Shown: positions 45,098 to 53,313 of the stretch, one piece after another
Layout: every line of letters begins with the position of its first letter
Position numbering within the stretch: the stretch's first letter is position 1
NCBI GenBank assembly: GCA_937922675.1
Contig: CALAJN010000017.1
Location: 1 to 64,000 of the forward strand
Direction of reading: 5' to 3'
Length of the DNA: 64,000 nucleotides
From: an uncultured Granulosicoccaceae bacterium
GTDB lineage: Bacteria; Pseudomonadota; Gammaproteobacteria; Granulosicoccales; Granulosicoccaceae
Notes under the pieces: model-generated
Seen by the model: the letters and a program-made list of their open reading frames with translations, nothing else
What the model was told of the DNA's origin: nothing
The model's database searches: none
Program-made: the position numbers and the translations under genes

Positions 45098-45847
45098 ATG
45101 ACAGAACTGCCGCGATCGCCCCGAGGTGAAGCAACGATTGCCACCGCGTCGGTGCCGGATGATCTGGATCTTGATCGGACCATCCGACCGGGTCTGGACA
45201 TTCTGGCCAACGAGATAGTGATCGCCCTGAAAAAGCGCACACGTTTCTGTCGCAACTTGCCTGTCTATGCGACGGGGCTGGTCAATCAAGACGCCGCCAT
45301 CTCGCTGCTTGATCACACGCTAGGTGCGGTAGAGCAAGTTCATGCGGGTCTCGGGCGCTATACCTTCGCCACCCAGGATGCCTTCACCGAGGTCAGTCAT
45401 GTAACACCGGTAATCAAGCGTGTTCCGCCGCCAACGGGTTTACGCAATATCGCGGTCTCGGTCGGGCCACGTGTGCAAGCCTTCTATCTCGATTGGGTCG
45501 GTCGCGTGTGTCCGCCAGGCGATGAGCCCAATACCTATGGCGAGACGGTCACCGCTGATGCTGCAGCCCTGATGGCCATACTTGAGCGCGTCAACCTCGG
45601 GCGATCAGTTGCCGAGTCAAAGTATCTTGAGCTGACCGAGGAGTTCCATCACTGTGCCGGAGACCGCGAAGGGATGCGTGCCCTGCTGGTCAGGCGTGAC
45701 CGCGAGCGTGCCGTGATTGAATTGGCCACCCGACTCGCTGAGCGTTATGAATTGCCCACCGATACCGTGATCCCGGTATTTGAGTTCATGATTGGCGTGA
45801 CCGTTGATATCGAGCTGGACTATCTGGCGGCGCGCGTGGACAGTTGA
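45098..45847 (+). CDS. Helical protein resembling type II chorismate mutase
   Basis: 249 aa from the ATG at 45098. The beginning LDILANEIVIALKKRTRF resembles AroQ helix 1 (LDxLxxEIVxLLxxR), and the end DRERAVIELATRLAERYELP then VIPVFEFMIGVTVDIELDYL resembles helices 2-3. Between them lies an insert of about 130 residues (HAGLGRYTFATQDAFTEV, YLDWVGRVCPPGDEPNTYGE). The typical catalytic residues cannot be confirmed, so it may have another function. It stands between a DsbA-type gene and a lipoprotein gene. Confidence 0.4.
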   Translation: MTELPRSPRGEATIATASVPDDLDLDRTIRPGLDILANEIVIALKKRTRFCRNLPVYATGLVNQDAAISLLDHTLGAVEQVHAGLGRYTFATQDAFTEVSHVTPVIKRVPPPTGLRNIAVSVGPRVQAFYLDWVGRVCPPGDEPNTYGETVTADAAALMAILERVNLGRSVAESKYLELTEEFHHCAGDREGMRALLVRRDRERAVIELATRLAERYELPTDTVIPVFEFMIGVTVDIELDYLAARVDS

Positions 45848-45997
45848 GCGCCTGCAAACTGTGCAGTGGTTCGCGGCAGATGTGAGAACCGTGTCGTGTT
45901 AGGCATCCGGTGTGTTCCTGATTGCCTGTGAGGTGTCGCTACCACCGATGAGGCTGAGTGCCGCTGGGAGATTGCCCTCGGCACGGACAGCGCATCC

Positions 45998-47311
45998 GTG
46001 ACGGTTTACATGATCAGTACCCGATCAACTTGCTCCTTCTTTGCCCGAACAAGGGCTCTGGCCACAACGGCCATAGCCGGATTGGGTCTGTTGCTCGGTG
46101 CTTGTGCATCCTCACCGCTCCAACCAGAAGCTCCCGTAAACAACTACTGGGTCATCGATCGGGTAGTGAACACCGACACGTCGATGATCACCCTGTTTGA
46201 TCCCCTGGATCTGCAGCATCACACCGCTGATCCCGACGACTGGTATCACTACGATTTCGCGTTTCTCGATGACATGGCGTCCGGCAGATTTGTCGCCCTT
46301 AGCACCGCTTCCAATGGTCATTACTGGGTGCGTTTGACCGATGCGCCCTTGTCGACTGAACAACGAGCGCTGGCAGGCCCAAGTGCCAAACTGCGGTTGC
46401 GTGTTCTAAATGAACGTCTTCTGTTATCCGGTGGGTCTGCCTGGCCCTCCATCAACCGCCCGCTTCAGGTTGCCCTGCGCGCAGCAGAAAGTGAGGAACA
46501 TTGGCTGGATATGCCAAACGGTGATTACGAAGTTACGGTCACAGCGCTGGATTCGGTCGGGTTGGATATCCCGGACTACATTCTGCAACTGGAGCGCGTG
46601 TTCACGATTACCGATGTTGAGCATGCGCCCGGCATACCGCATGTCACACCGACGCAGGAGGTTGCCGGTGTTGCCGGTGTCAATGCTGGCGGAGTTACAT
46701 TTCTGGAACGCTGTGGCGCGATACCGCGAGAGGCCGAGTTCGCTCCGCTGTTGAGCAGATCCTTGCCCTTGCCTGGCGCAAGTGCCGAGATTGAAGTGTC
46801 GCCCGTCCTGTTTAGAAGAGGGAAGGCCTTGCTTGCCGCTGGTGAGCCTGCTGACCTGCCGATTGTGGTGGCTCGCGAAGCCTCCATTGGCACGCTGGGT
46901 GTCTTTGTGCAACCACGTGATTGGTTGTCAACCAGTACCGACAAATGGGGTAGGGCCATTCAGACAACGCATGCTCACGTACTGTGTGCCGTACGTATCG
47001 ATGGATCCGAGTCGGGCATGAACGGTCTTAGGGTTGCCATAAGCGCGGCGCCCGTGTCCTTTGATACCTTGCCGCGCGCCATGGCGCAGGAGCTCAGACG
47101 TCAGTTTGATACCTGGCTACGAGTGTCAAATAATCCGGCCCATCGTTTTACCAGTGGTTACGTGAAAAGAGCCAGAGATCACCGCTCACTCGTCCTTGGC
47201 ATCATGCAGCAGCTGGACCTGCCGGCAACAGAGGTAGAGACCCTGTTGCTGATGGACAATGAGTCGCGCGCTCGCGATCTGATCGAGCGTATGCGCGAGC
47301 AGCTAATCTAA
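45998..47311 (+). CDS. Lipoprotein of unknown function
   Basis: 437 aa from the GTG at 45998 (an ATG four codons later, 46010, is also possible). A hydrophobic leader ends in a lipobox, LLLGACASS (Cys about residue 37). The mature part is globular and mostly beta (NNYWVIDRVVNTDTSM, LERVFTITDVEHA, IGTLGVFVQPRDWL). The C-terminus is helical (MAQELRRQFDTWLRVSN, ESRARDLIERMREQL). No family is recognised. Confidence 0.65.
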   Translation: MTVYMISTRSTCSFFARTRALATTAIAGLGLLLGACASSPLQPEAPVNNYWVIDRVVNTDTSMITLFDPLDLQHHTADPDDWYHYDFAFLDDMASGRFVALSTASNGHYWVRLTDAPLSTEQRALAGPSAKLRLRVLNERLLLSGGSAWPSINRPLQVALRAAESEEHWLDMPNGDYEVTVTALDSVGLDIPDYILQLERVFTITDVEHAPGIPHVTPTQEVAGVAGVNAGGVTFLERCGAIPREAEFAPLLSRSLPLPGASAEIEVSPVLFRRGKALLAAGEPADLPIVVAREASIGTLGVFVQPRDWLSTSTDKWGRAIQTTHAHVLCAVRIDGSESGMNGLRVAISAAPVSFDTLPRAMAQELRRQFDTWLRVSNNPAHRFTSGYVKRARDHRSLVLGIMQQLDLPATEVETLLLMDNESRARDLIERMREQLI

Positions 47312-47462
47312 GGCCGGGTGGATTGTGCTGCTTGACGTAGCGATAGCCGCAAGACGTTGATTTATATAGTATAAAAACCACTGTTGGAGTGGGCCTGCGA
47401 GTCTGCGTGCAGCCGATCCTGTCCTATACTCAACATCCTTTGGCTGGTGTCGGGTTTTTCAC

Positions 47463-50036
47463 ATGAGTGTGCTCAGTCGCAAAGCGTCGGCTCGCGCCGC
47501 AGCGGTACCTGCGAACACCGCCGGTTCGATCAGTCCTGAGCGCGCACTCGGGATCGATGCCGAGCGTGTTGCGCTTAAGGATGATCATCTGGTCTATCGA
47601 GCCTGCTCGATGGCCTTTGCCGAATCCATAGGTAAACAGTCCCCCGAGCAAGTCATCGGAAAAACCGATTTCGATCTGTTCCCGGGGGATGTTGCACGCG
47701 AGCAAATGAGCCTCGACAGTCGCACGGTATACACACGCCAGGCGGACATCGGCTCGATTGATCTAGGTGGCGGGCAACAAGCGATGATCATACGTGCGCC
47801 CGTGTTCGCCCGCGATGGCAGCGTGCGCGGTGTCGACCTGCGCCTTCTCGGTGGACCGCCGGTGACCGCCATGAAGTCAGCACTGAGCGTGGACTTTGAA
47901 ACTCTGGACAGTGAAGGTCTACAAGGCAGTCTCGTGATGTCCGGGCGTGACATCCTGTTTGCCAATGCTCGTGCGGCCGAGGTGTTTGGTTTCGGTAACC
48001 CGGACATCCTCGTGGATCACGGTCAGGTCGGAGATCTGTTTGATGAAGGTGAGCGGGCACGTATTGCGGACTATACGGCGCGCTCGCTGAACCCGGCTGC
48101 TGCCAACACCGAGAGTGACATGCTGGTGGCAGCGCAAGGTCGGGACGGCACGCCAGTTCGCTTGTTGGGACGAGTCCTGATGGTGCAGTGGGGCAATCGT
48201 CGGGTTACCTTGTTCTCCTTCGTGGATGTCACTCGCATCCTTGAGCCCACGGCCTCACCAACTGTGCCGATGGCAGCGTCGTCAAACCTGTCGACTCTGG
48301 CACGCCGCGCGACCGCTGTCGCTCAGTCCACCGCTCAGGATGACAACACAGCGCGCGAGATGGCTGAGCTTCGCGCAACAGCGCGGCGGTTCAAACACTA
48401 TGCGAGCGCTGCAGCCGATTTCTTCTGGGAAACCGATGATGCTCTGGCGTTTCGTCGCGTGTCCCCCGACTTTGCGCGCGTTTTGGGTGTGCCCGTGGAG
48501 CACCTGACCGGGCGGACTCATCGCCAGTTGACCGAGCATCCGTCCAATGCAGAAGACGAATCAAGCTGGCGAGAATTGCTGGACCGCCTCGCAGCCCGTG
48601 AACAGTTCAGCGACGTCGAATTTCGTTGGAACGTCAATGGCGATGCACGCGTCATTCGCTACAGCGGCGTTCCGGTCATGGAGAACGATCACTTCACTGG
48701 TTATCGCGGCGTAGGACGTGATGTCACCGCTGCTACGCGTCAGGCCGAGGCCACGGCGTATCACGCTAACCACGACGCGCTTACAGGGCTTGCCAACCGC
48801 CGGCATTTTGAGAGTGTTGTTGGGGATGCGCTCGCAGCTGCTTCGCATGAGCGTCGTACTCACGCCCTCTGCTACATGGATCTGGACAACTTCAAGCCAG
48901 TCAACGATACCTGTGGACACCAGGCAGGCGATGAGTTGCTGCGCCAGCTTAGTCGCTTGTTTGATGACCTGGTGCGCAAGAGTGATGTTCTCGCGCGTTT
49001 GGGTGGTGATGAGTTTGGCGTATTTCTTTTCGACTGCGAGGTCGCACAAGCGCTCAAACTGGCTAACCAGATACGCAGTGAAGTCGAAGGCTTTCAGTTT
49101 CTCTGGGAGGACACCGCCTTTCAGGTGGGTGTGAGTATCGGCCTTGTCCTGGTCGATGATCGTTGGGAGAGTACGGACTCCTTGTTCAGCGCCGCTGACG
49201 CTGCCTGCTATATCGCCAAGAACGAAGGTCGTAATCGCGTCAGTGTGTATCGGGAAGGTGAAGGCAATGCCAGTAACCGCCAGGTCGCAACACATTGGGT
49301 CGAGGAAATCGAAGCGGCGCTGCTCGAGAAGCGTATCCATGTCGCGGCGCAACGCATTGAGCCTCTTCATCGTCAGCCAGACGGCGTGCGTTATGAAATG
49401 CTGATGCGTCTGGAAATGCGGGACGGAAGCTATGTGACACCGCGTTCTTTTTTGCCGTCGGCAGATCGCTATGGCTTGTCAGCTGCACTCGATGAGCGTG
49501 TGTTTGATCTGACACTCACCTGGCTTGAGGGAAATCCGCAAGTGCTGCACGATGCGCGTAGCGTATCGCTCAACCTTGCTTCCGGGACCTTCACTCAGAG
49601 CGCAGCTGCAGATCGGTTGCTGGAGCGTATTAGCGCAAGCGTTGTGCCTGCAGAAAAACTCTGTTTTGAACTGACAGAGACCGCGACCATCGCAAATCTG
49701 TCAACAGCCTCTGACTTCATGCATCGCTTGGCAACCATCGGCTGCAGGTTCTGCATAGATGATTTTGGCTCTGGCTTGTCATCTTTTACGTGGCTGCGAA
49801 AGCTACCAGTGGATTTCTTGAAGATCGACGGGTTGCTGGTCAAGGATATGCTGGACGATCCTGTTGATATGACATTGGTGAGAGCCATCAGCGACATCAG
49901 CAAATCAATGGGTAAGCGAACTGTTGCTGAATGTGTCGAATCTCCACGCTTGCTCAACGCCGTGCGCGATGCCGGAATTGACTTCGCGCAAGGCTTTCAT
50001 ATTGGTGAGCCAGAGTTGGTGCGTATCGAGAATTGA
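47463..50036 (+). CDS. Triple-PAS GGDEF-EAL cyclic-di-GMP protein
   Basis: 857 aa, cytoplasmic, no membrane segment. Three PAS-like regions lie at about 25-140, 145-262 and 305-430. A GGDEF domain (about 440-600) with intact RLGGDEFGVF should allow diguanylate cyclase activity. The EAL domain (about 615-855) has Glu-Met-Leu where EAL normally stands (YEMLMRLEMRDG), but keeps the other usual metal and catalytic segments: CFELTETATI, CIDDFGSGLSSFTWL, DFLKIDG and VAECVES. A bifunctional or phosphodiesterase-biased enzyme is possible. It is preceded by an AT-rich stretch (TATATAGTATAAA near 47361) that may hold its promoter. Confidence 0.9.
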   Translation: MSVLSRKASARAAAVPANTAGSISPERALGIDAERVALKDDHLVYRACSMAFAESIGKQSPEQVIGKTDFDLFPGDVAREQMSLDSRTVYTRQADIGSIDLGGGQQAMIIRAPVFARDGSVRGVDLRLLGGPPVTAMKSALSVDFETLDSEGLQGSLVMSGRDILFANARAAEVFGFGNPDILVDHGQVGDLFDEGERARIADYTARSLNPAAANTESDMLVAAQGRDGTPVRLLGRVLMVQWGNRRVTLFSFVDVTRILEPTASPTVPMAASSNLSTLARRATAVAQSTAQDDNTAREMAELRATARRFKHYASAAADFFWETDDALAFRRVSPDFARVLGVPVEHLTGRTHRQLTEHPSNAEDESSWRELLDRLAAREQFSDVEFRWNVNGDARVIRYSGVPVMENDHFTGYRGVGRDVTAATRQAEATAYHANHDALTGLANRRHFESVVGDALAAASHERRTHALCYMDLDNFKPVNDTCGHQAGDELLRQLSRLFDDLVRKSDVLARLGGDEFGVFLFDCEVAQALKLANQIRSEVEGFQFLWEDTAFQVGVSIGLVLVDDRWESTDSLFSAADAACYIAKNEGRNRVSVYREGEGNASNRQVATHWVEEIEAALLEKRIHVAAQRIEPLHRQPDGVRYEMLMRLEMRDGSYVTPRSFLPSADRYGLSAALDERVFDLTLTWLEGNPQVLHDARSVSLNLASGTFTQSAAADRLLERISASVVPAEKLCFELTETATIANLSTASDFMHRLATIGCRFCIDDFGSGLSSFTWLRKLPVDFLKIDGLLVKDMLDDPVDMTLVRAISDISKSMGKRTVAECVESPRLLNAVRDAGIDFAQGFHIGEPELVRIEN

Positions 50037-50053
50037 TGCCTACACGGATTTTT

Positions 50054-52303
50054 CTAGTGAGCGTCAGGTGAGGGCACCGGCATATCCGGTGCCGGCTTGC
50101 CACGACGCCAGGTGTGGAAACGCTCCAGCCAGGCGAGTACCTTCTCAGGCTTGTTAGCACGCTTCCAGTTACCTGCCACATACTTGTTGGACTCAGCAAG
50201 TGTCGGGTAGATATGGATCGTGCCGAGGATCTTGTTCAGACCAAGCTTGTGTTTCATGGCCAAGACATACTCAGCAATCAAATCGCCTGCGTGCTCGCCC
50301 GCTATCGTCACGCCAAGGATCTTGTCCTTGCCCGGAACGGTCAGGACTTTTACGAAGCCATGCGCCGATGAATCAGCGATAGCTCGATCCAGGTCATCGA
50401 TCCCGTAGGTCGTCAGCTCGTAGGGGATGTTTTGCTCGCGTGCGTCTGTCTCGTTGAGTCCGACGCGTGCGACCTCGGGATCGGTGAAGGTCGCCCATGG
50501 GATAACGCGATAGTCCACCTTGAAGGACTTGATTGCGCCAAAAAGAGAGTTAACGGCGGCATACCAAGCTTGGTGCGCAGCGGTATGCGTGAACTGATAG
50601 GGTCCAGCCACATCACCCACTGCATAGATGTTGGGGAAGGAGGTCTGCAATTGCTCATTGGTGGTGATAGTGCCGCGCGCGCCCACTTCGATACCCAATT
50701 CCTGAAGGCCGAAGCCTTCCGTGCGTGGTTTGCGGCCCACGGCCACGATGATTTCGTCAAAGCCCAGTCGAATGGTTTCGCCGTCGCGTTCGCACACCAG
50801 CGTGTATTCTCCGCCTTCGGACTCCACCGCTACGGCGTTGGTACCGGTCATGACGTTGATGCCTTCTTCACGAAAGCGCTGGGTAACCAGTTCGCTGACG
50901 TCCTCGTCCTCGCGACCCATGATGCGGGCCTCGCGTTCAACCTGTGTAACCTCACTACCGAGCCGGGCAAACGCCTGTGTGAGTTCGCTGCCGATTGGAC
51001 CACCGCCGAGCACGATCATGCGCTTGGGCAACTTGGTCATCTCCCAAAGGTTGTCGCTGGTGCGGTAGGGAACATCAGCAAGCCCCGGGATAGGGGGTAC
51101 GAAGGGCATCGCACCTGTCGCGATAACGATATTGCGTGTGGTCAACGTTCGCCCGTCCACCTCGACGGTCCACGGTGAGGTGATACGTCCTTCGCCCTGG
51201 ATGACATCGACACCGAGATCACGATAGCGCTCCGGGGAGTCGTGCGGCTCGATCTTGGCAATGATGTCGTGTACGCGCTGCATGGTACGTGCAAAGTCAA
51301 TCTCGCCGGTGGCCGACGCCACTCCATACTTCTCACCGTTTTTGATATTACTCATCAGCTTGCCGGTACGAATGAGGGCCTTGGAGGGCACACATCCTGT
51401 GTTGAGACAGTCACCGCCCATGCGGTGTTTCTCGATCAATGAAACCTTGGCATTGACTGCTGCGCCAATGTAGGCCGTGACCAAGCCACCTGAGCCTGCT
51501 CCCAACACGACGATGTCACGGTCAAAGCTCTCTGGCTTTTCCCAGTTCTGATACACCTTGCGGGCTTTTATCATGTCAACGATTTTCTTGGCAATTAGAG
51601 GAAAGATGCCGAGCAAGGCAAACGAGAGCAGCAGCCCCGGAGAGACAATACCCGCAAGACTATCGATCTGGGCGAGCTGGGTGCCTGCGTTCACGTACAC
51701 CGCCGTGCCCAGCAGCATACCAATCTGGCTTACCAGATAGAAGGTACCCACCTTGATGCGTGTCAAGCCCATGAGCAGATTGACCAGAAAGAACGGGAAT
51801 ATCGGTACGAGGCGAACCGTGAAAAGATAGAAGGCGCCGTCTCTGTCAATGTTGTCGTTAAAGGTCTTTATCTTGTCACCAAAACGAGACTCGACCGAGC
51901 TGCGCAACAGATACCGTGAGGCTAGAAAGGCAAGTGTTGCCCCTATCGTTGATGCAAAGGAGACTAGTAACAAGCCTGGGAGCAGACCGAACAGCGCGCC
52001 TGCCGCGAGCGTCAGGATCGCAGCGCCAGGCAGCGAAAGCGCAGCAACGGCGATGTACAAAAAGAAGAATCCCGCAAGCATTAAAATCGGCTGTTCGGCG
52101 TAGAAAGTATCAAGCGCTGCCTGCTGGCTCTTCAGATAATCAAGACTGAAGTACTGCCCCAGGTCGAAAGCAAAGAAACTGACGATCAACGCAATGATGG
52201 TTGCGAAGACAAGATTACGTGTGGTCATCAGCTTTTTTGCCGTATCGGATGAGAGGGGCAGGCCTGGGTGAGCTGCGTCGTGTGAGGTTGTGTCTGTGTC
52301 CAT
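50054..52303 (-). CDS. Fusion of TVP38/TMEM64 membrane domain to FAD-dependent disulfide reductase
   Basis: 749 aa. Residues about 28-250 form a TVP38/TMEM64 (DedA-like) integral domain with six or so hydrophobic helices and the family stretch SLPGAAILTLAAGALFGLLP. Residues 262-740 are a class I pyridine-nucleotide-disulfide oxidoreductase. It shows the FAD motif DIVVLGAGSGGLVTAYIG, redox-active GGDCLNTGCVPSKAL (CxxxxC), NAD motif MIVLGGGPIGSELTQAF, IYAVGDVAG and the dimer-interface His in HIYPTLAE. It resembles mercuric reductase/lipoamide dehydrogenase-like enzymes. The natural substrate is unknown. Confidence 0.9.
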   Translation of the reverse strand: MDTDTTSHDAAHPGLPLSSDTAKKLMTTRNLVFATIIALIVSFFAFDLGQYFSLDYLKSQQAALDTFYAEQPILMLAGFFFLYIAVAALSLPGAAILTLAAGALFGLLPGLLLVSFASTIGATLAFLASRYLLRSSVESRFGDKIKTFNDNIDRDGAFYLFTVRLVPIFPFFLVNLLMGLTRIKVGTFYLVSQIGMLLGTAVYVNAGTQLAQIDSLAGIVSPGLLLSFALLGIFPLIAKKIVDMIKARKVYQNWEKPESFDRDIVVLGAGSGGLVTAYIGAAVNAKVSLIEKHRMGGDCLNTGCVPSKALIRTGKLMSNIKNGEKYGVASATGEIDFARTMQRVHDIIAKIEPHDSPERYRDLGVDVIQGEGRITSPWTVEVDGRTLTTRNIVIATGAMPFVPPIPGLADVPYRTSDNLWEMTKLPKRMIVLGGGPIGSELTQAFARLGSEVTQVEREARIMGREDEDVSELVTQRFREEGINVMTGTNAVAVESEGGEYTLVCERDGETIRLGFDEIIVAVGRKPRTEGFGLQELGIEVGARGTITTNEQLQTSFPNIYAVGDVAGPYQFTHTAAHQAWYAAVNSLFGAIKSFKVDYRVIPWATFTDPEVARVGLNETDAREQNIPYELTTYGIDDLDRAIADSSAHGFVKVLTVPGKDKILGVTIAGEHAGDLIAEYVLAMKHKLGLNKILGTIHIYPTLAESNKYVAGNWKRANKPEKVLAWLERFHTWRRGKPAPDMPVPSPDAH

Positions 52304-52412
52304 ACAACGAGTATCGGACCGCAGTCTTATGCAAGCTTTGTTGGGTCTTTACAGCGCCGTATGTTTGCTGGCCAACGCGCGTCCTGTGCGAGTGCATTCG
52401 CTCATGGGATCA

Positions 52413-53228
52413 CTAGCGCCAGCCCCGCGCTTTTCGGATGGTCTCCCACGCCTTTTGAATGGTCTGCGCTCGTTCATTGGCCATTTCAATCATTTCCGGG
52501 GGCAAGCCCTGAGACACCAGCTTGTCCGGATGATGTTCACTCATCAACCTTCGCCAAGCGGACTTGACTGTCTCACGCCCGTCCGAGGAGCTAACCCCAA
52601 GGACCTCGTAGGCTGCGTCGAGCGCCTGCTGCGGCGATTCCTGCCTGTAATCGCTAGTGCCTGATGATGCCCGATCCCGCCCCTGGCGCACCAGAACCTC
52701 TAGACGCCGGTAGAGAAACTCGGGAATCCCGAAACGCTCGGCTATGGTGAGTAGCAGACGTTCCTCGGCCGGGTCGATATCGCCGTCTGCGAGCGCCGCC
52801 TGAACTTGAATCTCGAGAAAGGCAATCAGCAGATTCGGTTGACGAGTGGCCGCTGCTCGCACTTGCTCGAGTGTGCCCTCAAGATCGAAGTCGGGCTCTT
52901 TGCCTGAGTTGAAGCGCGCAATCGCCTCGCGACGTTTATCTGCATCGAGCCGCATCTGGCGCATGAGAGCCTCCGCCAGCGCAATCTCGCTCGCATCCAC
53001 CCGTCCGTCGGCCTTGGCCACGTGGCCCATCACAGCGAAGCTGCAGTCGAAAAAAGCGGTCTGAGTGGCTGCAGCCTGCTCCGGCGGGATAGTATTGCGG
53101 CTGTCCAGAACCTCGTTCTGCAGACGACGAGCCAGATAAGCGCCAGCAAATGCGCCAATCAGCCCAGTGATCAAGCCATAGGCAGAACCGAGTTGAAAAC
53201 CGATGAAGGCACCAATAAAAGAGAGAAT
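52413..53228 (-). CDS. djlA: Membrane-anchored DnaJ-like co-chaperone DjlA
   Basis: 271 aa if read from an ATT at 53228. The gene has a TerB-like region (FAVMGHVAKADGRVDASE, QVQAALADGDIDPAEERLL) and a C-terminal J domain (AYEVLGVSSSDG, with HPD in SEHHPDKLVSQG). E. coli DjlA is also 271 aa and begins with a transmembrane glycine zipper. Here the zipper (SFIGAFIGFQLGSAYGLITG) is upstream of the first ordinary start, TTG at 53174. GGGAG lies exactly 6 nt before the ATT, and a stop codon is seven codons further up. No ATG/GTG/TTG/CTG lies in the interval. If the TTG is used the protein is 253 aa and loses half the anchor. Confidence 0.85.
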   Translation of the reverse strand: MLSFIGAFIGFQLGSAYGLITGLIGAFAGAYLARRLQNEVLDSRNTIPPEQAAATQTAFFDCSFAVMGHVAKADGRVDASEIALAEALMRQMRLDADKRREAIARFNSGKEPDFDLEGTLEQVRAAATRQPNLLIAFLEIQVQAALADGDIDPAEERLLLTIAERFGIPEFLYRRLEVLVRQGRDRASSGTSDYRQESPQQALDAAYEVLGVSSSDGRETVKSAWRRLMSEHHPDKLVSQGLPPEMIEMANERAQTIQKAWETIRKARGWR

Positions 53229-53313
53229 GGGGGGCTCCCGGTTGCGACACTATTGAGGGCTACAGACTACCAGCGAGTCATCGTGGTTCGCTTGTCTTGC
53301 GAGACTTGTACTC

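Noticed and set aside
48561..49370. Minus-strand frame of 269 codons
   Set aside because: Antisense to the GGDEF domain region of the triple-PAS protein.
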